NCBI GenBank assembly: GCA_902493375.1
Contig: CABUPH010000012.1
Coordinates: 8,771 to 72,770, forward strand
Source: an uncultured Collinsella sp.
GTDB taxonomy: Bacteria > Actinomycetota > Coriobacteriia > Coriobacteriales > Coriobacteriaceae
Direction: 5' to 3'
DNA: 64,000 nt
The notes below the pieces were generated by a model. The model was given only the letters and a program-made list of their open reading frames with translations. It did not search any database and was not told where the DNA came from. Shown one piece after another: positions 1 to 8,256 of the stretch (the first letter of the stretch is position 1; the number at the start of each line of letters is the position of its first letter). The translations under genes were made by a program, and so were the position numbers.

Positions 1-1
1 C

Positions 2-505
2 GCGCATAACGAAGAGCTCGCACGCGATATTGTCGAGCGTGCAAGCGTTCGTGGTGTGACGGTTTCGACGGCTGAATCTCTGACGGCGGGCATGATCGCC
101 TCGACGATCGCCGATATCCCCGGTGCCTCGGCGGTGCTGCGCGGCGGTGCGGTGACGTACTGCGACGAGATTAAGCATCGCGTGCTCGGCGTTGAGCAAG
201 AGACGCTCGATCGCTATACCGCGGTGTCGTACCAGACGGCGCGCGAGATGGCTGCCGGTTCGCTGGAGCTGTACCAGAGCGATATTGCCGTGAGTGCGAC
301 GGGCTATGCCGGCCCCGGTGGAGGGACCGAGGACGATCCGGCTGGAACCTTTTATATTGGCTGGGCGTATCGCTCGGCCGATGGGGGAGTGCCGGTCGTG
401 GACTCCACTCGTTGTCACTATGAGGGCGATCGTTCGTGTGTTCGTGCCCATGCGGTCGCGGAGGCGCTGGGTCGCATTGTCTGTGTGCTCGATTCTATGG
501 AATAG
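2..505 (+). CDS. cinA: CinA C-terminal (nicotinamide-nucleotide amidase) domain, 5' end cut by the window
   Basis: The frame is open from the first bases, and residues before the GTG at 56 already fit the family (an ARDIVERA-like helix), so the gene starts outside the window. The visible part is the C-terminal CinA domain, which in bacteria deamidates NMN to NaMN in the pyridine-nucleotide salvage cycle. Recognisable motifs are TAESLTAG (the catalytic-serine region), GGAVTYCDEIKH and SATGYAGPGGG. The N-terminal MoCF-like domain cannot be seen, so a full-length CinA versus a stand-alone PncC cannot be decided here. It lies just upstream of recA, the classic cinA-recA order of Gram-positive genomes, but a hairpin and a separate recA promoter lie between them. 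Confidence 0.9.
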   Translation, partial: AHNEELARDIVERASVRGVTVSTAESLTAGMIASTIADIPGASAVLRGGAVTYCDEIKHRVLGVEQETLDRYTAVSYQTAREMAAGSLELYQSDIAVSATGYAGPGGGTEDDPAGTFYIGWAYRSADGGVPVVDSTRCHYEGDRSCVRAHAVAEALGRIVCVLDSME

Positions 506-512
506 ACGTGTT

Positions 513-536
513 TTAAGGGGCCTCCGGGCCCCTTAA
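513..536 (+). terminator. Hairpin downstream of cinA
   Basis: A perfect 10 bp stem (TTAAGGGGCC / GGCCCCTTAA) with a TCCG loop starts 8 nt after the cinA stop. The run of T on the 3' side is poor, so termination may be inefficient. It separates cinA from the recA promoter. Confidence 0.7.
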
Positions 537-703
537 TTGTGGAGATAGGGACCTCTGGCGAATTTGCTCTTTGTGCAGGTAGTTGGCGTAATCTTGCTCG
601 TCATGCGTTGTTTGGTTCGCCTGCGGTCAAGTTTTTGGTCAGTGTTTGGTCGGCGTTTGGTTGGGTTTTGGAAAGGTCGGCTGCATATGATTTATCTGAA
701 CGG

Positions 704-732
704 TTGACCACGAACAGCCGTTCGTTTATTAT
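704..732 (+). promoter_or_regulatory. recA promoter with an SOS (LexA) box in the spacer
   Basis: A -35 TTGACC (704-709) and a -10 TATTAT (727-732) are 17 bp apart. The spacer holds CGAACAGCCGTTCG (711-724), a perfect inverted repeat CGAAC-N4-GTTCG that matches the Gram-positive LexA operator. LexA bound here would cover both promoter elements. Similar boxes precede lexA at 10902-10971. Confidence 0.88.
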
Positions 733-762
733 CGATGCAGGTTGTTAAGAGGAGGGCTATTC

Positions 763-1911
763 ATGGCCAAGAATTCAGGTCCCGTACGTACCGTTCATGC
801 TCGCACGACGGGTAAAGAGCGCGATGAGATGATCGCCACCACCAAGGCCGAGATCGAGAAGAAATTCGGCCAGGGTTCCATCATGAGGTATGGTGACGGC
901 GGCCCCGAGCTTGAGGTTGAGGCCATCCCCACGGGCGCTCTGGCACTCGATGCCGCTCTGGGTATCGGCGGTGTGCCGCGCGGCCGTATCGTCGAGATTT
1001 ACGGTCCTGAGTCCTCCGGTAAGACGACGCTTTCGCTCGAGATCCTGGCCGAAGCCCAGGCAATGGGTGGCGTGGTGGCATTTATCGATGCCGAGCACGC
1101 GCTCGATCCCACGTATGCCGCGCGCATTGGCGTGGATATCGACGAGGTACTGATTTCCCAGCCTGATACGGGTGAGCAGGCGCTCGAGATTGTTGACATG
1201 CTCGTGCGTTCCGGCGCCATCGATGCCATCGTCGTCGACTCCGTCGCCGCGCTGACCCCGCGTGCCGAGATCGAGGGAGAGATCGGCGATACCACGGTCG
1301 GATTGCAAGCTCGTCTTATGAGTCAGGCGCTCCGCAAGCTCGCCGGCTCGCTGTCCAAGTCCAACACGACATGCATCTTCATTAACCAGCTGCGAGAGAA
1401 GATCGGCGTCATGTTCGGCAACCCCGAGACCACGACGGGCGGCCGCGCCCTTAAGTTCTTCTCTTCGGTGCGTATCGACATTCGCCGCATCGACAGCATT
1501 AAGCTTAAGGATGAGGTTATCGGTAACCGCGTGCGCGCTAAGGTCGTTAAGAACAAGGTGGCAGCTCCGTTCCGTTCTGCTGAGTTCGACATTATGTACG
1601 GTACGGGCATCTCTAAGGAGGGCTCGATTCTGGACATGGCTGTCGAGTGCGGCATTTGCAAGAAGATGGGCTCCTGGTTTGCCTATGGCGAGGACAAGCT
1701 CGGCAACGGTCGCGAGGCCGCCAAGGCGTTCCTGCGCGAACACCCCGATTGCGCCGACGAGATTGAGCATAAGGTCCGCCTTGCCTGCGGGCTTGAGTTT
1801 GATGACGATGCTCCGTCCGAGGTCGAGCTGACCGATCAGCCTGCGCCTGAGGAGTTTGACGAGCTTTACGCCATCGATGGTTCCGCCATGCTCGATGATG
1901 ACGACGAGTAG
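763..1911 (+). CDS. recA: Recombinase RecA
   Basis: RecA forms ATP-dependent filaments on single-stranded DNA, catalyses strand exchange and triggers LexA self-cleavage. The 382-residue product has a Walker A GPESSGKT at residues 81-88, a Walker B ending in VVDS (about 157-160), and the L2 loop around GNPETTTGG (219-227). The C-terminal tail is acidic (ending DDDDE), as usual. The ATG at 763 is chosen over a TTG at 742 because a strong AGGAGG-type ribosome site lies 8 nt before it, and the upstream extension MLRGGLF is not RecA-like. No intein is present. It has its own SOS-controlled promoter; recX follows 11 nt after the stop, so they are probably co-transcribed. Confidence 0.98.
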   Translation: MAKNSGPVRTVHARTTGKERDEMIATTKAEIEKKFGQGSIMRYGDGGPELEVEAIPTGALALDAALGIGGVPRGRIVEIYGPESSGKTTLSLEILAEAQAMGGVVAFIDAEHALDPTYAARIGVDIDEVLISQPDTGEQALEIVDMLVRSGAIDAIVVDSVAALTPRAEIEGEIGDTTVGLQARLMSQALRKLAGSLSKSNTTCIFINQLREKIGVMFGNPETTTGGRALKFFSSVRIDIRRIDSIKLKDEVIGNRVRAKVVKNKVAAPFRSAEFDIMYGTGISKEGSILDMAVECGICKKMGSWFAYGEDKLGNGREAAKAFLREHPDCADEIEHKVRLACGLEFDDDAPSEVELTDQPAPEEFDELYAIDGSAMLDDDDE

Positions 1912-1922
1912 CGGTTACACTC

Positions 1923-2615
1923 ATGTCGTATACGGTGACCGAGGCCACGGTCGTCTTTCCCGATAAGAAGGCGGCCTCCTCGTTCTCGAGCGGGTATGCG
2001 TCCAAAAAGCCTTGCGCACATATCGATTGTGAGTTTGAGGGCGGTTTTGAGCGGTCCATTTGGATTCCCGTGCGGGTCGCGCGCCTGTATGTCGAAAATC
2101 GCCTCGATCTTCCCTGTGATTGGGATAACTTTCGTGAAGCGGTGCAGCTCATCGAGCGTAAATGTGCACTTACCATGGTGACCGAGATGCTATCGCGACG
2201 CGACCATGCGACGGGTGAGGTCCGTGACAAGCTGGCTCGCTACGGCTTTCGCCAGTCCGCGATCGATTTCGCCGTCGAGCGCGCCACCGAGTATCGCTTT
2301 TTAGACGAGAACCGCTTTTGCTCGTACTTTATCGAGGAACGCAAGCGGCGCGGTTGGGGACAGCGTAAAATCGAGACCGAGCTCAAGCGCCGTCATGTCG
2401 TGCTCGATGACATTCCCGGTTATCCCGAGGATTATTTTGCCGTCGAAGACGATTTGGCGCGTGCGTCAGCCCTGCTCGCCAAGCGGCGTGTTCCAGAGAC
2501 GCGCGGATTCGAAAAACTGGTTCGGTTTTTGATGGGCAAGGGCTTCTCGTATCACATCGCCGCCGATGCCGTTAAGGCACGTCTCGATGCCGAACGTGAG
2601 GAATGTGCGGTTTAG
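1923..2615 (+). CDS. recX: Regulatory protein RecX
   Basis: RecX binds RecA filaments and limits their extension and ATPase activity. The product is 230 residues. The three-helix RecX repeats are in the C-terminal two thirds, with signatures MLSRRDHATGEVRDKLARYG and FIEERKRRGWGQRKIETELK. The first ~80 residues are not conserved; the same N-terminal extension is common in RecX proteins. It starts 11 nt after recA and is probably expressed as a recA-recX message under SOS control. After it there are 257 bp without a gene, which hold the rny promoter and a hairpin. Confidence 0.92.
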   Translation: MSYTVTEATVVFPDKKAASSFSSGYASKKPCAHIDCEFEGGFERSIWIPVRVARLYVENRLDLPCDWDNFREAVQLIERKCALTMVTEMLSRRDHATGEVRDKLARYGFRQSAIDFAVERATEYRFLDENRFCSYFIEERKRRGWGQRKIETELKRRHVVLDDIPGYPEDYFAVEDDLARASALLAKRRVPETRGFEKLVRFLMGKGFSYHIAADAVKARLDAEREECAV

Positions 2616-2677
2616 GCGTATGCGTTTTGTGGCCCTGCCGTTCACCGCGTTTTAGCCGCCGTGCTGGGGCCATTTAT

Positions 2678-2706
2678 TTGACAGTTGTTGTGGTTCAACG
2701 TACGAT
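2678..2706 (+). promoter_or_regulatory. Promoter upstream of rny
   Basis: A -35 TTGACA (2678-2683) and a -10 TACGAT (2701-2706) are separated by 17 bp. The predicted start near 2713 would give a leader of about 160 nt before the rny start codon, longer than needed for translation alone. Confidence 0.65.
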
Positions 2707-2811
2707 AAACACTGTCATTTGCTTTGTGATATGTGCTCATCTGTGATGAGTTTGTTTATATGTTTATCTGTATCCGACCCGCATAAGCTGCGCCCATATT
2801 ACTCAAATGTC

Positions 2812-2840
2812 GCGAGCCGTTCGTAAGGACGGTTCGCTTT
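2812..2840 (+). terminator. Hairpin in the rny leader, possible attenuator
   Basis: A 9 bp stem (GCGAGCCGT / ACGGTTCGC, one G-U pair) with an 8 nt loop is followed by TTTGTTGT. It sits between the predicted promoter and the rny ribosome site, so it could attenuate rny or act as an RNA-processing site. No known riboswitch was recognised in this leader. Confidence 0.45.
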
Positions 2841-2872
2841 GTTGTGTAACGAATCCATAAAAAGGAGTGAGC

Positions 2873-4423
2873 ATGCCTATCATCGCAGCGCTCGTTGGCA
2901 TCATTTTGGGTGCCATCGCCGCCATTGCCTACATGCGCACCGCCAAGCAGGGCAGTCTTCACGAGGCCGACGAAAAAATCCAGTCGGCACACGCACAGGC
3001 TGAGTCCCTGATCGGTGATGCTAAGCGTCAGGCCGAGACCCTCAAAAAAGAGGCTCTGCTCGAGGCTAAAGAGGAGATCATCAAGAACAAGCAGGCCGCT
3101 GAGGCCGAGGACAAGCAGCGTAAGAACGAGATTCGTACGCTCGAGAACCGCGTGATGCAGCGCGAGGAATCCCTCGATCGCCGCAACGACGCTCTCGACA
3201 AGCGCGAGCATCAGCTGTCCAGCCAGGCCGGTCAGGTCGAGAAGCGCTCCCGTGAGCTCGAGGAGCTCTGCGCAAAGCAGACCTCCGAGCTCGAGCGTAT
3301 CGCCGACCTTACCCGCGAGGACGCCCACAAGGAGCTCCTCGATAAGGTTCGCGGCGAGGTCACCCACGAGGCCGCCACGATCATTCGCGAGTCCGAACAG
3401 CAGGTTCGCGCCGAGTGCCACAAGACCGCCCAGGAGATTCTGTCTCTGGCGATTCAGCGCTGCGCTGCCGATCACACTGCCGAGGTCACCGTTACCTCCG
3501 TGCACATTCCCTCTGATGACCTCAAGGGCCGCATCATCGGTCGCGAGGGTCGCAACATCCGGACCTTCGAGCAGGTTTCCGGCGTCAACCTCGTGATCGA
3601 CGACACGCCCGAGACCGTCGTTCTTTCGAGCTTCGACCCGGTCCGTCGTGAGACCGCCCGTGTCGCCCTCGAGAACCTCATCGCCGACGGCCGCATTCAC
3701 CCTGCCCGTATCGAGGAGATGTATCACAAGGCCGCCGACCTGGTTCAGCAGCGCGTGCGCGAGGCTGGCGAGCAGGCTGCCTTCGATACCGGCATCCACG
3801 ATCTGCACCCCGAGATCGTCAAGACCCTTGGTGCCCTGCGCTACCGTACCTCGTTTGGTCAGAACGTGCTTCAGCATTCCCTCGAGGTCTCTGGTCTGTG
3901 CGGCGTGATGGCTTCCGAGCTTGGCCTGGACGTTGTGACCGCCAAGCGCGCCGGCCTGCTGCACGACCTGGGCAAGGCAATCGACCACGACGTCGAGGGC
4001 CCGCATGCCGTCATCGGCGCCGAGCTTGCCCGCCGTTATGGCGAGAAGCCCGTTATCGTCCACGCTATTGAGGCTCACCATGCCGATGTCGACCCCAACA
4101 CGGTGCTCGATGTCCTGGTGCAGGCCGCCGATGCTGTCTCTGCCTCTCGCCCCGGTGCCCGTCGCGAGTCTGCCGAGAACTACATCAAGCGTCTTGAGAA
4201 GCTCGAGGAGATCGCCAACTCCCATGACGGCGTCGAACGTACCTATGCCATGCAGGCCGGTCGCGAGGTCCACGTCATGGTCCAGCCGGACAAGATTTCC
4301 GATGCCCAGTCCACGGTTCTGGCTCACGATATCGCCCATCAGATCGAGGAAGAGATGGAGTATCCCGGTCAGGTGCGTGTCGTCGTGATTCGCGAGAGCC
4401 GCGCTGTCGATATCGCTAAATAA
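2873..4423 (+). CDS. rny: Ribonuclease Y
   Basis: RNase Y is a membrane-anchored endoribonuclease that starts mRNA decay in many Gram-positives. The 516-residue product has an N-terminal transmembrane helix (about 3-21, IIAALVGIILGAIAAIAYM), a long charged coiled coil (about 25-190), a KH domain with the GREGRNIR loop, and an HD domain with the metal-binding pair HDLG. A GTG at 2867 would add two residues, but the AAAGGAG site at 2861-2867 overlaps it, so the ATG at 2873 is preferred. The next gene starts 1 nt after the stop. Confidence 0.96.
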   Translation: MPIIAALVGIILGAIAAIAYMRTAKQGSLHEADEKIQSAHAQAESLIGDAKRQAETLKKEALLEAKEEIIKNKQAAEAEDKQRKNEIRTLENRVMQREESLDRRNDALDKREHQLSSQAGQVEKRSRELEELCAKQTSELERIADLTREDAHKELLDKVRGEVTHEAATIIRESEQQVRAECHKTAQEILSLAIQRCAADHTAEVTVTSVHIPSDDLKGRIIGREGRNIRTFEQVSGVNLVIDDTPETVVLSSFDPVRRETARVALENLIADGRIHPARIEEMYHKAADLVQQRVREAGEQAAFDTGIHDLHPEIVKTLGALRYRTSFGQNVLQHSLEVSGLCGVMASELGLDVVTAKRAGLLHDLGKAIDHDVEGPHAVIGAELARRYGEKPVIVHAIEAHHADVDPNTVLDVLVQAADAVSASRPGARRESAENYIKRLEKLEEIANSHDGVERTYAMQAGREVHVMVQPDKISDAQSTVLAHDIAHQIEEEMEYPGQVRVVVIRESRAVDIAK

Positions 4424-4424
4424 C

Positions 4425-5510
4425 ATGAGCGACGCGAACGAGCTCATCTCATTTATCGCGTCGATGTCGGGGGAGGGCAACCTTCGCGTCGAGGAGAACC
4501 TTGGCGAGGGGTATGTCCGCCTCCGCGTTTCAGAGGCCGAGCGGCGCCAGGCTAAGCACGACATTCAGCATGTCGAGGACATCGTCATCGAAATGCTTCG
4601 TAATGCTCGCGATGCCGGCGCCGACAAGGTCTATCTCGCCACGACCAAGGAAGATGGCGTCCGCACGCTTGTCTTTCTGGATAACGGTTCTGGCGTTCCG
4701 CAGGATATGCAAGAGCGAATCTTTGATGCCCGCGTTACCTCCAAGCTCGAGAGCATGAAGATGGACCGTTGGGGCGTTCACGGTCGTGGCATGGCATTGT
4801 TTTCGATCAAGCAGAACGCCGACGAGGCCCGTGTGGTCACGTCCGGCGTCGATCTTGGTTCAGCCTTCAAGGTGAGCGTTGCGGCCGACCGCCTCAGTGA
4901 GCGTGCCGATCAGTCCAGCTGGCCCCAGGCCGTCAAGGATGAGGGCGGACGTTATGTCTGCGCTCGCGGTCCACATAATATTATTCGCGCTGCTTGTGAG
5001 TTTGCGCTCGAGGAGTTGCGTGGTTGCGATGTCTATCTTGGTTCTCCGTCTGAGATTGCCGCGACCCTTTATGCTCAAGCGTCAAGTCGGCTCGATACGT
5101 CTCGTCTCCTGTTCATTGATGACGAGAGTGAGCTTCCGGTTGTCGATCGTTTAGGCCTTGCTTCTGATGCCGAGGACTTTATCCGTATTTGTTCGGGTTT
5201 GGGTCTTGAGATGTCCGAGCGCACGGCCCATCGCATTTTAGCAGGGCAGATTAAGCCCGTTCGCGGTGTGACCGCGCGTCTGCTGCGCGAGCGTGATTCG
5301 TCCTCGCATGCGCCGGCTCCTGTCGATCTCGCGAAGGATCGTCGCGGGCTACGTATTGCCAAGGACGACATGGCACAGTTTTCGCGCGCTGTGGAACGCG
5401 ACTTTAATGACCTTGCCGCCCGGTACTATCTCAACCTTTGCGGCGACCCAAAGATCCGTGTTTCGCGTGATCGAATCACCGTGACCTTTGATCTTGCCAA
5501 AGAGGAATAG
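4425..5510 (+). CDS. GHKL-type ATP-binding protein (histidine-kinase/Hsp90-like ATPase fold)
   Basis: The 361-residue product has the Bergerat ATP-binding fold: an N-box around EMLRNARDAGAD (about residues 54-65), DNGSGVP (about 89-95), and a G2-like loop GVHGRGMALFSIKQ (about 118-131). It lacks a histidine phosphoacceptor domain, transmembrane segments and receiver domains, so it is not an ordinary sensor kinase. The C-terminal 200 residues are unassigned. It starts one base after the rny stop with no room for a promoter, so it is translated from the rny message; a link with RNase Y function is possible but only inferred. I cannot name a closer family. Confidence 0.8.
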   Translation: MSDANELISFIASMSGEGNLRVEENLGEGYVRLRVSEAERRQAKHDIQHVEDIVIEMLRNARDAGADKVYLATTKEDGVRTLVFLDNGSGVPQDMQERIFDARVTSKLESMKMDRWGVHGRGMALFSIKQNADEARVVTSGVDLGSAFKVSVAADRLSERADQSSWPQAVKDEGGRYVCARGPHNIIRAACEFALEELRGCDVYLGSPSEIAATLYAQASSRLDTSRLLFIDDESELPVVDRLGLASDAEDFIRICSGLGLEMSERTAHRILAGQIKPVRGVTARLLRERDSSSHAPAPVDLAKDRRGLRIAKDDMAQFSRAVERDFNDLAARYYLNLCGDPKIRVSRDRITVTFDLAKEE

Positions 5511-5584
5511 TGCCTTTACCGAGTCCACTCGGTACGATACAGTTATTGCAGTTAAAACGTACTTTTAAATGCAGGAGTTTCTTC

Positions 5585-5902
5585 ATGGATTGCCTGAAGG
5601 TATCAAGCAAATCATCGCCCGCGTCCGTTGCCGGCGCCATCGCCGGCATGGTCAAGGATGGTGTACCCGTCAACATCCAGTGTGTCGGCGCCGGTGCCGT
5701 CAACCAGGCCATTAAGGCCGTGGCTATCGCGCGCGGTTTTTTGATTCCAACCGGTTTTGATATTTCCTGCGCGCCCGTGTTCTCCGACATCCTCATTAAC
5801 GGGGAGTCGCGCACTGCCATCCGTCTTTCTATCTACGTTCACCAGATCAATCGAGCTGCTATGGATAACGTCGTCATGGATGATGTTAAGCCTGTGGCAT
5901 AG
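5585..5902 (+). CDS. spoVS: Stage V sporulation protein S-like protein
   Basis: This is a small Alba-fold protein of the SpoVS family, 105 residues, with the family core LKVSSKSSPASVAGAIAGMV and GAVNQAIKAVAIARGFL. In sporulating Firmicutes SpoVS affects septation and coat assembly; in non-sporulating Coriobacteriia its role is unknown, possibly nucleic-acid binding. Compared with the usual 86 residues it has a C-terminal extension of about 20. The ATG at 5585 has an AGGAG site 7 nt upstream; in-frame TTG/GTG codons further upstream have none. It stands between the ATPase gene and miaB. Confidence 0.9.
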   Translation: MDCLKVSSKSSPASVAGAIAGMVKDGVPVNIQCVGAGAVNQAIKAVAIARGFLIPTGFDISCAPVFSDILINGESRTAIRLSIYVHQINRAAMDNVVMDDVKPVA

Positions 5903-5941
5903 CTTCTGATTGCCTCGTTTTGCTCCCCATCGTTAGGACTT

Positions 5942-7318
5942 ATGCACATGGACCAGCGTTCCGTACGCGATATTCTTGCCGGTAAAACCTACTTTATCCG
6001 CACCTTTGGCTGCCAGATGAATCAGCACGACTCCGAGCGTGTGAGCGGTCTGCTTGATTCATATGGCTGCCTCATGGCGCTCGATCCTGCGCATGCCGAT
6101 ATCGTTGTCTTCATGACGTGCTGCGTGCGCGAGGCCGCCGATACTCGCCTGTACGGTCAGTGCAATTCCTGCAAAAGCCTGCCGCCTTCGCCTTCGGGCA
6201 AGCGCGTGGTTGCCGTTGGCGGTTGCATCGCGCAGCGCGATGGCGAGGGCCTGCTCACCAACGTCGATAACGTCAACGTCATCTTCGGTACACATTCCAT
6301 CGCGCATGTGGCCGAGCTCATTGCCGAGGCGTTCCTTGATGGTAAGCGTCATATCCGTACCAATGAGCATGAGGATACGGATGCCATGAGCATGCCGTGG
6401 CATCGCGAGTCTCAGTATCACGCCTGGGTGCCCATCATGACAGGCTGCAATAATTTCTGCACCTATTGCATCGTGCCGTACGTGCGTGGTCGCGAAAAGA
6501 GCCGCCCCTTCGAGGAGATTGTCGACGAGGTGACCGGTTTGGTACGCCAGGGCGTGCGTGAGATTACGCTGTTGGGCCAAAACGTTAACTCATATGGTCG
6601 CGATCTGTTTGGCAAGCCGCGTTTTGCCGATCTGCTGCGTGCCGTGGGCGATACGGGCGTGGAGCGCATCTTCTTTACGTCTTCGCATCCCAAGGACCTG
6701 CTGCCCGAGACCATCGACGCCATGGCCGAGACGCCTGCCGTTATGCCGCAGCTGCACTTGGCCGTCCAGTCCGGTTCGACGCGGATCCTCAAAGAGATGA
6801 ATCGCCGTTATACACGCGAGGACTATCTGGGCCTTGTCGATCGCATTCGCAACCGCATGCCCGATATCGCGCTCTCGACCGACATTATCGTTGGCTTCCC
6901 GGGCGAGACTGAAGAAGACTTTGAGCAGACGCTCTCACTTGCCGAGACGGTCCGCTATGCTCAGGCCTATACCTTCATCTATTCCAAGCGTGCCGGTACC
7001 CCGGCCGCCGAGATTGACGATCCTACGCCGCATGAGGTTATTCTCGAGCGTTTCAACCGCCTGGTTAAGGTTATCGAGACCACGGCACACGAGTATAACC
7101 AGGGTGAGCTTCATACTGTGGTTCCGGCGCTCATTGAGGGAACGAGTAAAAAGAACGACGCGGTCCTGCTGGGCAAGAGTCCCAAGAATCAGACCGTGCA
7201 TGCGCCTATCCCCGAGGGGTACAGTATCGATCAGCTTGTTGGCAAGATCGTTGATGTTGACGTTGACATTGCCAAGACCTGGTATTTGTCCGGCTCCGTT
7301 GTGGGCGAGCCGCGCTAA
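5942..7318 (+). CDS. miaB: tRNA-2-methylthio-N6-dimethylallyladenosine synthase MiaB
   Basis: MiaB adds a methylthio group to i6A37 of tRNAs reading codons that start with U, using two 4Fe-4S clusters. The product (458 residues) shows the N-terminal UPF0004 domain with its three cluster cysteines (FGCQMN, TCCVREA, GGCIAQ), the radical-SAM motif GCNNFCTYC (C-x3-C-x2-C), and a C-terminal TRAM-like segment ending near YLSGSVVG. An ATG at 5948 has better spacing from the AGGA site at 5935-5938 and may be the true start. The miaA start overlaps its stop codon, so the two act in one pathway from one message. Confidence 0.95.
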   Translation: MHMDQRSVRDILAGKTYFIRTFGCQMNQHDSERVSGLLDSYGCLMALDPAHADIVVFMTCCVREAADTRLYGQCNSCKSLPPSPSGKRVVAVGGCIAQRDGEGLLTNVDNVNVIFGTHSIAHVAELIAEAFLDGKRHIRTNEHEDTDAMSMPWHRESQYHAWVPIMTGCNNFCTYCIVPYVRGREKSRPFEEIVDEVTGLVRQGVREITLLGQNVNSYGRDLFGKPRFADLLRAVGDTGVERIFFTSSHPKDLLPETIDAMAETPAVMPQLHLAVQSGSTRILKEMNRRYTREDYLGLVDRIRNRMPDIALSTDIIVGFPGETEEDFEQTLSLAETVRYAQAYTFIYSKRAGTPAAEIDDPTPHEVILERFNRLVKVIETTAHEYNQGELHTVVPALIEGTSKKNDAVLLGKSPKNQTVHAPIPEGYSIDQLVGKIVDVDVDIAKTWYLSGSVVGEPR

Positions 7319-8256
7319 TGATTGCTCCCGGGGCAGGTCTTTCCGCCGTTGCGATCGTCGGTCCGACGGCGGTTGGTAAGAGTGATGTTGCCGACCGTTT
7401 GGCAGCTCGTCTTTCGTCCGAAGTGCTGTCGTGCGATGCGATGCAAATCTATCGCGGCATGGACATCGGTACCGCAAAGATGGCGCCCGATGAGTGCACG
7501 GCGCCGCTGCGTCTCGTTGACATTGTAGAGCCGGGTGTGGCATATTCTGCTGCGCTTTATCAGGCTGACGCTCGCGCGCATGTTGAACGTCTCCTTGGTT
7601 CGGGTTGCCTGCCGGTTTTTTGCGGAGGTACGGGGCTGTATCTCAAGGCCGCCCTCGATGAGATGGACTTTCCCTCGGGTGAACTTGAGGACGATCGTCG
7701 TGCGGGCTATCAGGAGCTTGCCGAGCGTATTGGCGAGGAAGAACTGCATGCCTTGCTTGCCGAGCGCGATCCAGAATCGGCTGCTGTTATTCATCCCCAT
7801 AACGTGCGCCGTGTGATTCGTGCGCTCGAGATGCATGATGAAGGTATCTCCTATGCACAGAAAAAAAGTCAGTTTAGTGTTCCGCGCGAGCATTATCATG
7901 CGCTGTGGTTTGGCCTGACCCGTAATCGCGAGGTGCTCTACGAGCGCATTAACCTGCGCGTCAATCTGATGTTTGAGCAGGGTCTTGTTGATGAGGTCCG
8001 CGGTCTTATGGACCAGGGGCTGGGTGATGCCCTGACGTCGATGCAGGCAATTGGTTATAAAGAGATCATCGATGCTTTCAATGGCATGATGAGCATGGAT
8101 GAGGCCCGCGAACTCATTAAGATGCGTTCGCGTCGTTATGCCAAGCGTCAGCTTTCGTGGTTTAAGCGCGATGACCGTATCGTGTGGTTTGATATGGATG
8201 AATGTACGATCGATGAGGTCGTTGAGGATATCCTGCATCGTATTGAGGCTGCCTAA
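7318..8256 (+). CDS. miaA: tRNA dimethylallyltransferase MiaA
   Basis: MiaA transfers a dimethylallyl group to A37 of tRNA, making the substrate of MiaB encoded just upstream. The 312-residue product has the P-loop GPTAVGKS (about residues 15-22), the DMAPP/tRNA-site motif DAMQIYRGMDIGTAKM, and the conserved PHNVRRVIRALE segment. The start codon shares one base with the miaB stop (TAATG), indicating translational coupling; its own stop overlaps the hflX start in the same way. Confidence 0.96.
   Translation: MIAPGAGLSAVAIVGPTAVGKSDVADRLAARLSSEVLSCDAMQIYRGMDIGTAKMAPDECTAPLRLVDIVEPGVAYSAALYQADARAHVERLLGSGCLPVFCGGTGLYLKAALDEMDFPSGELEDDRRAGYQELAERIGEEELHALLAERDPESAAVIHPHNVRRVIRALEMHDEGISYAQKKSQFSVPREHYHALWFGLTRNREVLYERINLRVNLMFEQGLVDEVRGLMDQGLGDALTSMQAIGYKEIIDAFNGMMSMDEARELIKMRSRRYAKRQLSWFKRDDRIVWFDMDECTIDEVVEDILHRIEAA

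Noticed and set aside
775..1770. 331-codon minus-strand ORF antisense to recA
   Set aside because: Frame shadow of recA in high-GC sequence; no ribosome site or recognisable domain.
2756..4564. 602-codon minus-strand ORF across rny
   Set aside because: Leu/Gly/Val-rich antisense of the rny codons; the plus-strand protein is clearly RNase Y.
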